From NCBI GenBank assembly GCA_958295985.1, contig OY282432.1, positions 4,027,554 to 4,091,553 on the forward strand: a stretch of DNA of 64,000 nucleotides. Direction: 5' to 3'. The stretch is from an uncultured Candidatus Binatia bacterium (lineage in GTDB: Bacteria; Desulfobacterota; Binatia; UBA9968; JAJDTQ01). A model generated the notes under the pieces. That model was not told the origin of the DNA and made no database searches. It worked only from the letters and a program-made list of their open reading frames with translations. Made by a program: the position numbers and the translations under genes. Below, piece by piece: positions 35,824 through 45,310 of the stretch. Position 1 is the first letter of the stretch. The number at the start of each line of letters is the position of its first letter.

Positions 35824-36822
35824 TCAGTAGGTATCGAACATCCGCTGGACGGCTTCCGGGTCCTCGGTCACGCTCAGGGCCAACGCCAGCAATACCCGGG
35901 CCTTCCAGGGCTGGAGATTGTCCGCGGTAACGACGCCGCGATCGCGCAGCTTCGGGCTCCGGGCCACCCGGCCGGACCCCACCCGGCTGCCGATGCACAG
36001 CGTCACCCCCGCTTGCCGAGCGCGCTCGAAGGCATCGTCCTGAGCCGGCGTAGGGCGGCCCGCGCCAGTGGCGGCGCACACGATGCCCTTGGCGCCCGCG
36101 GCCACGCTGGCGTCGATCATGGCGCCGTCCGCACCCGCGTGCGACACCACCACGTCCACCCGCGGCAGCGACTCCAGCCCGGTCACGTCGAACTCGGTCC
36201 CGGTGGTATGCGGCTTGACCGTGCGGTGATGGTAACGCACCCGGCCATCGGCGTCGGCAAAGCCCAGGGGGCCCAGATCCCGTCCCTGGAACGCCTCCAC
36301 GCGATAGGTGGCCGTCTTGGTCAGGTCCCGGGCGCCGTAGATCCGATCGTTCATCACCGCCAACACGCCGTGTCCGCGGGAATCCGGGTCCACTGCCACC
36401 CGCACGGCGTTCAGCAGGTTGAGATAGCCGTCGGCGCCCAGTGCCGAGGCCGGACGCATGGACCCCACCAGCACCACCGGCCCGTCGGTCTTGAGAACGA
36501 GGTTCAGGAAGTAAGCCGTCTCTTCGAGGGTGTTGGTGCCGTGGGTGATGACCGCGCCGTCGGCGCCGCCGCGTTCGAAGATCCCGTGCAGCAACTCCGC
36601 CAGGTCGAGCCAGTCCCGGTCCACCAGGGCATGGCTCGGCAACCGCCGAAACGGCACTTCCTCCACCTCGGCGATGCCGGCAAGCTCGGGGACGGAGCCC
36701 AACAGCTCGCCGTCGTCCAGCCGCTTGTTGTTCTCGATGTACCAGGCGAGATCCAGGCGGTCGGCGCCGACGGAATCGATGGTGCCTCCGGTGATGATCA
36801 GGGCAACTCTGGGTACGGTCAT
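35824..36822 (-). CDS. L-asparaginase family protein
   Basis: Asparaginase/glutaminase-family amidohydrolase, 332 residues, without a signal peptide, hence cytoplasmic. The first nucleophile motif is LIITGGTIDS at residues ~8-17. The second active-site motif reads ITHGTNTLEETA at ~93-104; most characterised enzymes have HGTDT with a catalytic Asp, so the Asn here is unusual. VMNDRIYGARDLTKTATYRVEAF carries the conserved Lys. Ends convergently with tcuB. Whether the Asp-to-Asn change alters activity is not known. Confidence 0.8.
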   Translation of the reverse strand: MTVPRVALIITGGTIDSVGADRLDLAWYIENNKRLDDGELLGSVPELAGIAEVEEVPFRRLPSHALVDRDWLDLAELLHGIFERGGADGAVITHGTNTLEETAYFLNLVLKTDGPVVLVGSMRPASALGADGYLNLLNAVRVAVDPDSRGHGVLAVMNDRIYGARDLTKTATYRVEAFQGRDLGPLGFADADGRVRYHHRTVKPHTTGTEFDVTGLESLPRVDVVVSHAGADGAMIDASVAAGAKGIVCAATGAGRPTPAQDDAFERARQAGVTLCIGSRVGSGRVARSPKLRDRGVVTADNLQPWKARVLLALALSVTEDPEAVQRMFDTY

Positions 36823-36938
36823 GTCAGGGTCCTCGGAAGAGAGTACTGAACAATAGATGCGTCAAAGCCATTATCCATGAATGGAGCACCGACAGCGTCA
36901 CCTTGAAGCGAAGAACCGGACGTTGTCAAACCTCGGCA

Positions 36939-38810
36939 TCAAGGCGCCGGCCGGACGCGCAGCCGCACCAGGACCGGGTCGTGGTCGCTCGCACGCGCCG
37001 CGGTTTCCGCGAACTCCGCGTTCACGTGCACAATGTCCACCTCCGCGGACGGGCTCAGCGAGGGGCTGACCAGGATATGGTCCAGGGACTGCGCGTTGCC
37101 GTCGAAGATGTACGTGTACCGTTCGCTCGGAGGCAGTTTCCGGGTGAGGTTATGGAGGCTCCGCTCAAGGGTGTTCAACGGCGAGACGAACGCGAACTCG
37201 TTGAAGTCGCCGGCCACGACGATACGAGCGTCGCGATCCGCGGCGAGCCTGCCGGCGACGAAATCGCGGACGGCGCGGGCCTGCCTCCGGCGGCGGTCCA
37301 CTCCGCGGTTGGCCCGGGGCGACTCCTGAAGTTCCGTGAAGGGCTGGATCCGCCCGAACAGCGGACTGCTGCCGCGCTTGGAACTGAAATGGTTGTTGAC
37401 CACGGTCACGGGAGCGTGACCGGGAGCACGGGATCGAAAGCCGGCGATCAGCGGCAGGCGGCCCTTGAAGAAAGGATTTCCCGGATTGGTTCGCTGGTCC
37501 GCCGGGCGGGTGACCGTGGCCACCGAGCCCGGAATGAGATCCACGCGGCGCGGATTGTAAAGGAACGCCACGCGGATGTTCCCGCCGGGCTGGCCGCCGT
37601 TGGTGTCGTCGCCGATGAACGGATGATCGATGAAACGGTAACGGACCGGCCCCAGGGCGGCGATGCGCTGTACCAGCAACCGTAGCGTGGCGTCGGCGGC
37701 CGTCACCGCCGTTTTGGCCGAGCCGTCGTTGTCCTGTATTTCCTGGAGGGCCACGATGTCGGGATGCCGCAGGTTGTGCGCGATGATGGCCGCAACCGCG
37801 TCAAAACGGCCGCCGGCCACGTCCATGTCCCCATCCGCATCGTTGGGGTCGAGGTTGAGCACGTTGAAGGACGCGAGGGTCAGGTGTCCGTCGCCGCTCA
37901 GGCGCGTGGTCTCCGGTTCCAGCAGACCTGGCGTGGGTGTGATGGGCTCGGTGAACCGGACCTCGTAGTTGCCGAACCCGTAGCTCACCACTCCCGTGAC
38001 GTCGCCCAGGGAATCGCCCACCTTGACCTGCGGCGTCGCCATCGGACTGAGTCCGAAGTCGTCGTCGATCTGAATCCGCTCCGGGTTGAAGTCGTCCGGG
38101 CGGATGGTGAGGGCGCCGCGTTCGCTCAAGCCCGTCGGCGCCGTGCCGCGGGCAAACACGAAGATCTCGCCGAAGCGGCCGGTGGGGCTTACCGCAACGG
38201 CGTCCTCCACCGTGACTCGCATGCCTTCGAGGGTCTCATGGAAGTCGATGCCGTCTTCTCCCGGGTCGAAGACGGCGAAACCGTCGTTGTCGATGATCCG
38301 GTCCGGGAAAACGCGCCCGCCCACACCCAGTGCCACCGGGGCGGGAAGCCGGTTGCCGCGGGACAGACGTGCGAGCGTTGGGCGGGTGATCTGAGTGATC
38401 GTCAGGTTGTTGGTGGCCGCGCCGCCGGGTTGATATTCGTCCACCGGCCCGCGCACGCAGAGCCGGTCGCCCACGGCCGCGGCCGGCTTCCTTTTGGTGA
38501 AGACGAACAGGCCGTCCGAAGTACGGGCGTCACCGTCCCCCACCGGGTCCTGCAGGTAGAAACCATCCGTGTCGACAGCGGTTACGATACCGGTTGTGGC
38601 CACCGTCCGCCCCCGGAAGGGCGAGGTATGCGCCGCGCCCTGGATCGTCCCGACCGAGGTCAGGGTGGTAACGCCGGCCAGCCGCTCCAAACACGCCGAC
38701 CCCGGGCGGCCGGAATGGTCGGGACCCGCCGCCGAACCCGCGAGCAGCAGACCGCAAAGCGCCGCGAGGCAGGTCCACGACACGCCTATTCGGATCAAGT
38801 TCCCCGCCAT
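36939..38810 (-). CDS. ExeM/NucH-type extracellular endonuclease/exonuclease/phosphatase family protein
   Basis: Secreted nuclease-like protein of about 623 residues. A signal peptide is visible at the N-terminus (TCLAALCGLLLAGSAAG). An OB-fold-like region follows (FRGRTVATTGIVTAVDTDGFYLQDP), then the EEP catalytic domain from about residue 315: LTLASFNVLNLD, DIVALQEIQDND (metal-binding Glu), VVVAGDFNEFAF (Asp-x-Asn), LDHILVSPSL and ASDHDPVLVRL (catalytic Asp-His). This matches ExeM/NucH nucleases that digest extracellular DNA. ATG 38810 is used; a GTG lies four codons earlier. Confidence 0.83.
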   Translation of the reverse strand: MAGNLIRIGVSWTCLAALCGLLLAGSAAGPDHSGRPGSACLERLAGVTTLTSVGTIQGAAHTSPFRGRTVATTGIVTAVDTDGFYLQDPVGDGDARTSDGLFVFTKRKPAAAVGDRLCVRGPVDEYQPGGAATNNLTITQITRPTLARLSRGNRLPAPVALGVGGRVFPDRIIDNDGFAVFDPGEDGIDFHETLEGMRVTVEDAVAVSPTGRFGEIFVFARGTAPTGLSERGALTIRPDDFNPERIQIDDDFGLSPMATPQVKVGDSLGDVTGVVSYGFGNYEVRFTEPITPTPGLLEPETTRLSGDGHLTLASFNVLNLDPNDADGDMDVAGGRFDAVAAIIAHNLRHPDIVALQEIQDNDGSAKTAVTAADATLRLLVQRIAALGPVRYRFIDHPFIGDDTNGGQPGGNIRVAFLYNPRRVDLIPGSVATVTRPADQRTNPGNPFFKGRLPLIAGFRSRAPGHAPVTVVNNHFSSKRGSSPLFGRIQPFTELQESPRANRGVDRRRRQARAVRDFVAGRLAADRDARIVVAGDFNEFAFVSPLNTLERSLHNLTRKLPPSERYTYIFDGNAQSLDHILVSPSLSPSAEVDIVHVNAEFAETAARASDHDPVLVRLRVRPAP

Positions 38811-38871
38811 CGCCCATCCCACATAACATGACCGGCGGGCCGCGACGACCTCACGGGCGGCTGAGACCCGT

Positions 38872-38919
38872 GCCGTCCCGGACTTGATCCGGGAGATCCC
38901 GGATCAAGTCCGGGACGGC
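38872..38919. repeat. Perfect 22-bp inverted repeat (hairpin)
   Basis: A 22-base arm reading GCCGTCCCGGACTTGATCC plus GGG (38872-38893) is repeated exactly as its reverse complement at 38898-38919, with a four-base loop AGAT. It lies in the divergent region between the nuclease and the cytidylate-kinase-like gene. Such long perfect palindromes suggest a REP/MITE-like dispersed repeat rather than a terminator (no T-run). Confidence 0.75.
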
Positions 38920-38983
38920 GGGGTCCGGGATCACGGGACGGCGAGGCCGGGGGCGCTTGTCGCTTCGAGACCGTTGCCGACCG

Positions 38984-39011
38984 TTGCCTATTACCCGTCT
39001 TGTAGTATGCT
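38984..39011 (+). promoter_or_regulatory. Possible sigma-70-like promoter for the CMPK-like/BON gene
   Basis: TTGCCT (38984-38989) and TATGCT (39006-39011) are 16 bases apart, ending about 58 bases before the start codon of the next gene. A short tandem repeat CCGTTGCC overlaps the -35. Assigned by eye only. Confidence 0.35.
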
Positions 39012-39069
39012 CAAGCTGTGACGTGAGTCATGCTTGCTGTACCGTTCCTCATGGAAAGGAGGGCCTGCC

Positions 39070-39885
39070 ATGTCTGTTATCGTGATCTACGAAGGCATCG
39101 CCGGGGCTGAGGACGTCGCGGAACGAGTCGCGCAATCCCTCGATTACCAATGCGTCGGCCGGCGAGAGTTGGTGGCCACTCTCGAGCACTACGGGATACC
39201 GCGAGCCAAGCTCGACGAGATCACCGAAAAGGAGCCCCACTGGTGGGAACAGTGGCTCCAGGACTTGCGGCCTTACCGGATAACGCTTCAGGCCGCCATG
39301 TGCGAGCTGGCTCAAGCCGGGTCGATGGTCTACCACGGACACGTCGGACACGAGCTGCTTCCCGGAGTGGGCCATGTCCTGAAAGTCCTCCTGACCGGCT
39401 CCATGGAGTTGCGCGTTGCGGAACTCCGGTCGCGCCTTGCGCTCGACGAGGGCGCCATCCGCAAGCAGATCGAGAACATCGACAGAGCCCGCAGCCGGCG
39501 GCTCATGTCTCTGTTCGGCCACGACTGGCAGGACCCCGCACGGTATGACCTGGTGCTGAACCTCAGCATGGGCGCCGAAGCCGCAAGCCAGGTGATCAGC
39601 ACCACCGCCCGCCTCGCGGCGTTCACGGAGACGCCGGCATCCAGACAGTCGTTGGAAGACCTGGCTCTGGCCAGGAAGACGCAGACGACGCTGCTCCGGT
39701 CCGAGTTGTGCCGTGACCTGCCCATCGACGTGAAGGCTCACAACGGGATGGTCACCGTGTCCGGCATGGTCTCCACGCCGATAGCGGTGGACGGGGTGGT
39801 GGATGTCATCAAGGCCATTCCCGAGGTCTCGGAGGTAACGGCCAATCTCGTGGTTGTGCCACGGCGCCACTCGGACATCGAATAG
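39070..39885 (+). CDS. Cytidylate-kinase-like protein with C-terminal BON domain
   Basis: A 271-residue protein. The N-terminal ~190 residues resemble the cytidylate kinase-like family (VIVIYEGIAGAEDVAERVAQSLDY start; YHGHVGHELLPGVGHVLKVLL), but the P-loop that should read G-x-G-G-x-x-(I/V) is replaced by GIAGAED, so nucleotide binding is doubtful. The last ~65 residues form a BON domain (LPIDVKAHNGMVTVSGMV, VVDVIKAIPEVSEVTANLVVV), a fold that binds membranes or ligands in OsmY-like proteins. ATG 39070 has AAAGGAGG upstream. Function unknown; this pairing looks like a sensor or regulatory protein. Confidence 0.7.
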   Translation: MSVIVIYEGIAGAEDVAERVAQSLDYQCVGRRELVATLEHYGIPRAKLDEITEKEPHWWEQWLQDLRPYRITLQAAMCELAQAGSMVYHGHVGHELLPGVGHVLKVLLTGSMELRVAELRSRLALDEGAIRKQIENIDRARSRRLMSLFGHDWQDPARYDLVLNLSMGAEAASQVISTTARLAAFTETPASRQSLEDLALARKTQTTLLRSELCRDLPIDVKAHNGMVTVSGMVSTPIAVDGVVDVIKAIPEVSEVTANLVVVPRRHSDIE

Positions 39886-39995
39886 ACAGGCTTTCGGGAT
39901 TCCCGCCCGAGGATCCCCCGAGCAGACGGCTGCACGAGAAAGATTCACCGACCGCGGCCGGCTGCCGGGCCGGCCGCGGATAAAGGAGCGCCTGC

Positions 39996-41441
39996 ATGCC
40001 CAAGAGCCTGAGCAGCTTTCTGGAAGACTGCCGCCGTGATATCCCCGCCGAAGTGGTGCACGTGACGCCGGAGGTGGACCCCGCCAACTACGACGTGAGC
40101 GCCATCATCAAGCATCTGGGCGCCGCCAAAAAGTTCCCGCTGCTCGTCTTCGACCGCCCGCGCAACCTGCACGGCCGCATCAGCGATTTCAAGCTGATGA
40201 TGAATTTCACCATCTCCCAACGCAAGACGCAGATCGCGCTGGGCTTGCCCAGGGAGATGACCCGGGCGCAGATGGCCGAGGCCTGCGTCGACATCGAGCG
40301 GAACCGCGTCGCGCCGGTGGTGGTGGAAAACGGCAAGGCCCCGGTGATGCAGAACGTCAGGAGCGGCGACGACGTGGACCTCTACGAACTGCCCATCATG
40401 CGCCATCACTACATGGACGGCGGCCCGTACATCACCCTGTGCACCATCGCCAAGGACCGCCGGCAGGGCATATACAACGCCTCCTATCACCGGATGGAGA
40501 TCAAGTCGAAGAACACCGCCTCCCACTACCACTCGCAGCACCATCAATGGATCATCTTCCGGGACCACGAGGACCAGGGCCTCGAATGCCCGGTGGCCAC
40601 GGTGCTGGGGCATCACCCGGCGTTCTACATGGGCGCCTGTTACACCGGCCCCTTCGAGGTGAGCGAGTACGACGTCATCGGCGCCTATCTGCGGGAACCG
40701 CTCCGGGTGACGCCGTCCACCACGTGGGGCGACGACCTCCTCATCCCGGCGGACGCGGAGATCGTCATCGAGGGTGCGCTGATCCCCGGGAAACGCATCG
40801 TGGACGGCCCCTTCGGCGAGGCGCCGGGCTATCTCGGCCCCCAGCGTTTCTTCTCGGCTTGCCGCTACGAGGTGCGGGCCATCAACTACCGCAGCAACGC
40901 GACGTACCAGTCCGTCATCACGCCCGAAGGGGACAAGCCCTGGCTGGACCTGCCCCGGGAAGGCGCCTACCTGAGACGGATCCGTGAGGCCGTGCCCGGG
41001 GTCACCGCGGTGTGCAAGGCCGGCCGCCATGCCCACTACAACATCTTCATCGCCATGAAGAAGATGTCCGAAGGAGACCCCGGCCGGGCCGCGGCCGCGG
41101 CCCTCACCGAGCTTCACGCCAAGCACGTGTTCGTCTTCGACGACGACATCGACGTCTACAACCCCACGGAGATCCTGTGGGCCGTGGCCACGCGCGTGCA
41201 ACCCCACCGGCAGGTATCGATCCTCCAGCCCACCTTCACCGGAAACTATCTCGACCCGACGGTGGTGGACGAAACCAGGACCTCGGTGATGATCGTCGAC
41301 GCCACCCGGCCGCTGGACCGCCCTTTCTCGCCGGTCTCCAAGGTCCCGGACGAGGCCATGGCCCGGATCAAGGTGGAGGACTACATCCCCGGCGAGATCC
41401 TGCAACACATTCCCGTGGACCGCACCACCTACTGGTCCTGA
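39996..41441 (+). CDS. UbiD-family (de)carboxylase
   Basis: Prenylated-FMN-dependent reversible decarboxylase, 481 residues. prFMN/metal-binding elements visible are NASYHRMEIKSKN near residue 163 and IVDGPFGEAPGYLGP near residue 268, with the conserved Glu; GHHPAFYMGACY lies between. Substrates of the family are unsaturated or aromatic acids. ATG 39996 has AAAGGAG six bases before. No UbiX prenyltransferase is in the window, so the cofactor must be supplied elsewhere. It is the last housekeeping-like gene before the defence locus. Confidence 0.88.
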   Translation: MPKSLSSFLEDCRRDIPAEVVHVTPEVDPANYDVSAIIKHLGAAKKFPLLVFDRPRNLHGRISDFKLMMNFTISQRKTQIALGLPREMTRAQMAEACVDIERNRVAPVVVENGKAPVMQNVRSGDDVDLYELPIMRHHYMDGGPYITLCTIAKDRRQGIYNASYHRMEIKSKNTASHYHSQHHQWIIFRDHEDQGLECPVATVLGHHPAFYMGACYTGPFEVSEYDVIGAYLREPLRVTPSTTWGDDLLIPADAEIVIEGALIPGKRIVDGPFGEAPGYLGPQRFFSACRYEVRAINYRSNATYQSVITPEGDKPWLDLPREGAYLRRIREAVPGVTAVCKAGRHAHYNIFIAMKKMSEGDPGRAAAAALTELHAKHVFVFDDDIDVYNPTEILWAVATRVQPHRQVSILQPTFTGNYLDPTVVDETRTSVMIVDATRPLDRPFSPVSKVPDEAMARIKVEDYIPGEILQHIPVDRTTYWS

Positions 41442-41556
41442 CCCGCCCCCTTGCGCCGCGGGCGAAGCGCTTCGCCCCGTGTCGGCGGACAGAGAGTCGT
41501 ATCTGTGGTATTTCTGGTTCCTTTGGAGAGACGTCGGTCGAAGCAGGTGATACCCG

Positions 41557-44500
41557 TTGAGTGCTGATTCCGTCATCCGGGAAGGACAGCTCCTGACCGG
41601 GCCGCTGTTCAGCGAGCCGGTGCGGGTGGAGACCCTTCGGCGCATCGGCCCCGACGCGGTGGAGGCGGGCCTCGTAGGGCAGCGGACGGAAAAGTTCCGG
41701 CGGGTCACGCTGACCTCGGCCGACCTGCAGAGCCTGACCATCGCCGACCCGTCTCCCTCCTACGACGGCGACGGACGGCTCTTGCGGCTCGGTCTCCAGG
41801 CATACTCCCTGGGCATCGCCTACGAGTTCGACCCCTGTTTCGGGCTGTCCATCTCGCGGGTGGACCCGCTGCCCCACCAGTTGGAAGCGGTCTACGACTA
41901 TCTCCTCAAGCTCCCCAGCGTCCGGTTCCTGCTGGCCGACGACGCCGGCGCCGGCAAGACCATCATGGCGGGCCTGCTGATCCGCGAGCTCAAGCTTCGC
42001 GGCCTCGTCGAGCGTGTCCTGGTGGTCTGCCCCTCGAACCTGACCTTTCAGTGGCAGCGGGAGCTCAACGAGAAATTCGACGAGAAGTTTCTCGTGTTCA
42101 AGGGCAGCGACGTCCACAACCAGTTCGGACTGAACCAGTGGATCGAGCAAAGACAGGTCATCACCTCCCTCGACCTGGCCAAGCGCTCCGACATCCTGCC
42201 GGGGCTGCGTCAGGTGCACTGGGACTTGGTGATCGTGGACGAGGCCCACCGCATGTCGGCGCGGGACGAGACCCACAAGAGCCAGCGTTACCGGCTGGGG
42301 GAGATCCTCCGGGACAGCGCGGACAACGTGTTGCTGCTCACCGCCACCCCGCACAAGGGCGACCCCCACAACTTCACCCTCTTCCTGCAACTGCTCGACC
42401 GGGACGCCTACGCCGACGTGAGGTCCATCCGCGAGGCCATGGAGCGGCGGCGCGCCCCCTTCTACCTGCGCCGGACCAAGGAGGCCATGCGTTACTTCCC
42501 GGAGCGGCAACCGGACGGCGGCTGGGCCGCCAGACCCGTGTTCACCAAGCGCATCACGCGCACCGCGGGCTTCGCCATGGACGGCGCCGAGTTCGAGCTG
42601 TACCAGGCAGTCACCCGGTTCGTGAAGCGGCAGAGCGCCCGCGCCGCGGCCCAGGGCGACGACCCGCGGGCACGGGCCGTCGGCTTCCTCATGTCGTTGT
42701 ACCAGCGGCGTCTGGCCTCCAGCGCCTACGCCATGCGGCGGTCGCTGGAGAACCGCGCCCGACGCCTGGAGGAGGGCCTCAAGCAGGCCCAGGACTTGGC
42801 GCGAACGGCGCCGCCCACCCTTCCCGACCCGGAAGAACTCGAAGAGATGGAAGACGCCGAGCGCGAGCGCCTGGAGCGGATGCTGGAGGCGGTCACCCTG
42901 GCCGGCAACGCCGAGCAGGTCCGTGAAGAGGTCGCTGAACTCCGCCGGCTTGCCGAAGCGGCGAAGGCGGTCGAAGGCTCTGAGGGCCAGGCAAAACTTG
43001 GACGCCTTCGGGACATCATGCAGGACCAGGGGTTCTTCGACCGCCCCGACCAGCGCCTGCTGATCTTCACCGAGTTCAGGGACACCCTGGACTACCTGAC
43101 GGACCAACTGAAGGCCTGGGGCTTCAAGGTTGGTTGCATCCACGGCGGCATGAGACCGGGCTCACGGGACGAACCGGGCTCACGAGTCCATGCGGAACAG
43201 CAGTTCCGGGACGGCGAGGTCCAGGTCCTGGTGGCCACCGAAGCGGCCGGCGAAGGCATCAACCTCCAGTGCTGCCACATCCTGTTCAACTACGACATCC
43301 CCTGGAACCCCAACCGGCTGGAACAGCGCATGGGCCGCATCCACCGCTATGGACAGCGCTCGGACTGCCTGATCTTCAACTTCGTGGCGGCCAACACCAT
43401 CGAAGGCCGGGTGCTCCAGCGCCTCCTGGACAAGCTCCAGGAAATCCGGGACGCCCTCGACGACGACGCGGTCTTCAACGTGGTGGGCGAGGTCTTGCCA
43501 TCCGCCCACGTGGAGCGGGTGCTGCGGGACTACTATGCAGGCAGGCTGGGGGACGCCGACTTGGAGGACCGGCTCTTGAAGGACGTGGACGAAGGGCGCT
43601 TCCGAGCCATCTGCCAGACGGCCCTGGAAGGCCTGGCCGCCAAGAAGCTCGACCTGGGCATGCTCGTGGAGCGCCGCGCCCGCGCCCGGGAACGGCGCGT
43701 GGTGCCCGAGACCCTCGCGCGCTTCCTCACCGGAAGCGCCCCCAACGCAGACCTCACCCTCAACCCGGCGCCCGGCCTGCCCCATACCTTCGACCCGGGC
43801 CGGACGCCGCCCGCGTTGAAGCGCTACGAGCGGGAGCCGGACTGGAGGCTGTCGGGACTCGTCTCCCGCTACCCCCGCCTGTCCACGGACCGGGGCACCG
43901 CGGAGGAACACCACCTCGAATGGGTCACTCCCGGCCACCCGCTGTTCGAGGCCCTGCGCCGCCACAGTTTCGACCAGGCCCGGGACGCCTTCGCCAAAGG
44001 GGCCTGTTTTCATTCCCTGGAGCATGAGGCCCCGGCGCGGCTCGACTTCTATCGTGCGCGGGTCGTCGACGGCCTGGGACACGTCGTCCACGAACGGCTG
44101 TTCGCCCTGGAACTGGCGGACAACGGCGAAGCTCGCCTTCGTGAACCCGACGTCCTCGGCAACCTGACCCCTGCCGCGGCGTCGGACCCCCTGCCCGCGG
44201 CGGCCGGGCTTCCCGAAGCCACCGCGTGGCTCAACGAGCACGCGCTCACGCCGTTCCTCCAAGAGGTCCGGGAGGAGCGGGTCACCGAGATCGACCGCAT
44301 CGCCGAGCACGTGGAGCTGTCGCTGACCGAGGTGTTGCAACGGATCGACCAGGAGATCGGCCACGCCGCGGACGAGGTGGAGAACCAGACCACCGGCGCC
44401 GAGGGACGCCTGGCGCAGGCCGAGGCCCGTCACGACGAGGCCATGGCGCGGCGCGACCGGCGCAGGCGGGAGCTCGGCCGGCAACGGGCGCTCACCCTCC

Positions 44501-45000
44501 AGAGCGTCGAGCGGCTGGCCAGCGTCCTGGTCCTGCCCCACCCCGACGGCGAGGCCCCCGAGGTCCGGCGTCTGCGCCCGAACCCGGAAACCGAGCACAC
44601 CGCCATGCAGGTGGTCATGGAACACGAGAAGGCGCAAGGCCGCCAAGTCTACGACGTTCACAAGCAGAACCTGGGTTACGATGTCACCAGCCTGGACTTG
44701 GCCTCGGGCGAGTTGCGGCTGATCGAGGTCAAGGGACTCGCCGCGGCCGGCGGCACCATCCTGCTCACCCCCAACGAGCGGCGCGTGGCCGAGGACCGCC
44801 GGGATTGCTACTGGCTCTACGTGGTCACGGACTGCGCTGCTGCGCCGACCTTGCAGGAGCCCATCCGGGACCCGGCCCGCTTCCCTTGGCACGAGGTCCG
44901 CAAGGTCGCCCATTACTACCTAAGTGTCGATGCCCTGAAACAGCCGATGGAGGTCCGGGAGGATACGCCGTCGTACAGCGAAGAGGATGGGGCGTCTTGA
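41557..45000 (+). CDS. SNF2-type helicase with C-terminal DUF3883 (DrmD-like)
   Basis: DNA translocase of 1147 residues. Helicase motifs: Walker A in ADDAGAGKTIMAG, DEAH box in LVIVDEAHRMSA, LLLTATPHKG, then in the second RecA domain EAAGEGINLQCCHILFNYD and QRMGRIHRYGQ. A long helical region follows. The C-terminus, DVTSLDLASGELRLIEVKG with GTILLTPNE, is DUF3883, a PD-(D/E)xK-like domain. Similar large helicases (DrmD) accompany DUF1156-type methylases in class 1 DISARM and related defence loci. The start is TTG 41557 with AGGTGA upstream. First gene of the defence locus; a 310-base gap follows. Confidence 0.85.
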   Translation: MSADSVIREGQLLTGPLFSEPVRVETLRRIGPDAVEAGLVGQRTEKFRRVTLTSADLQSLTIADPSPSYDGDGRLLRLGLQAYSLGIAYEFDPCFGLSISRVDPLPHQLEAVYDYLLKLPSVRFLLADDAGAGKTIMAGLLIRELKLRGLVERVLVVCPSNLTFQWQRELNEKFDEKFLVFKGSDVHNQFGLNQWIEQRQVITSLDLAKRSDILPGLRQVHWDLVIVDEAHRMSARDETHKSQRYRLGEILRDSADNVLLLTATPHKGDPHNFTLFLQLLDRDAYADVRSIREAMERRRAPFYLRRTKEAMRYFPERQPDGGWAARPVFTKRITRTAGFAMDGAEFELYQAVTRFVKRQSARAAAQGDDPRARAVGFLMSLYQRRLASSAYAMRRSLENRARRLEEGLKQAQDLARTAPPTLPDPEELEEMEDAERERLERMLEAVTLAGNAEQVREEVAELRRLAEAAKAVEGSEGQAKLGRLRDIMQDQGFFDRPDQRLLIFTEFRDTLDYLTDQLKAWGFKVGCIHGGMRPGSRDEPGSRVHAEQQFRDGEVQVLVATEAAGEGINLQCCHILFNYDIPWNPNRLEQRMGRIHRYGQRSDCLIFNFVAANTIEGRVLQRLLDKLQEIRDALDDDAVFNVVGEVLPSAHVERVLRDYYAGRLGDADLEDRLLKDVDEGRFRAICQTALEGLAAKKLDLGMLVERRARARERRVVPETLARFLTGSAPNADLTLNPAPGLPHTFDPGRTPPALKRYEREPDWRLSGLVSRYPRLSTDRGTAEEHHLEWVTPGHPLFEALRRHSFDQARDAFAKGACFHSLEHEAPARLDFYRARVVDGLGHVVHERLFALELADNGEARLREPDVLGNLTPAAASDPLPAAAGLPEATAWLNEHALTPFLQEVREERVTEIDRIAEHVELSLTEVLQRIDQEIGHAADEVENQTTGAEGRLAQAEARHDEAMARRDRRRRELGRQRALTLQSVERLASVLVLPHPDGEAPEVRRLRPNPETEHTAMQVVMEHEKAQGRQVYDVHKQNLGYDVTSLDLASGELRLIEVKGLAAAGGTILLTPNERRVAEDRRDCYWLYVVTDCAAAPTLQEPIRDPARFPWHEVRKVAHYYLSVDALKQPMEVREDTPSYSEEDGAS

Positions 45001-45310
45001 AGCATCGGGCGGTCGATCCGGGGACTGTTGCCCTGCTCCGAGCCATCGCCAGCCGGGCGCCAGCCGACGCGCGATGCGGGCGCGGTGGCTTGCGGTCGCC
45101 ATCGCCCATGCCAAAGACAACTATCCCCGTTCGTCCTGAGCGTAGCGAAGAGAAGTCGAAGGACGCGCTGTCCCATAGGGGGAGAGAACTCGAGCTGGAA
45201 TTAGCCTTGGTATGTTTTTCATTGCATAGCTGCCGGCTTAGTAGCGACAGGCGCATTACGTACTGCACCACTGCATGGCTATGGCACCCCACTATTGTAG
45301 AGTTTGTTGA
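45001..45310. other. Gap between helicase and methyltransferase, with dispersed repeat
   Basis: No gene. It holds a copy of a widely seen bacterial repeat, GTTCGTCCTGAGCGTAGCGA continuing to GTCGAAGGAC (about 45128-45165). The last ~80 bases before the methyltransferase are less GC-rich and could contain its promoter (ATTGTAGAGTTTGTTGA directly upstream). No operator palindrome was seen. Confidence 0.5.
45128..45165. repeat. Dispersed CGTCCTGAGC...GAAGGACG-type repeat
   Basis: The segment begins CGTTCGTCCTGAGCGTAGCG and ends AAGTCGAAGGACG; the outer GTCCT/AGGAC arms are complementary. Similar sequences are scattered repeats in many high-GC environmental genomes. It is the only clear copy in this window. 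Confidence 0.5.
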
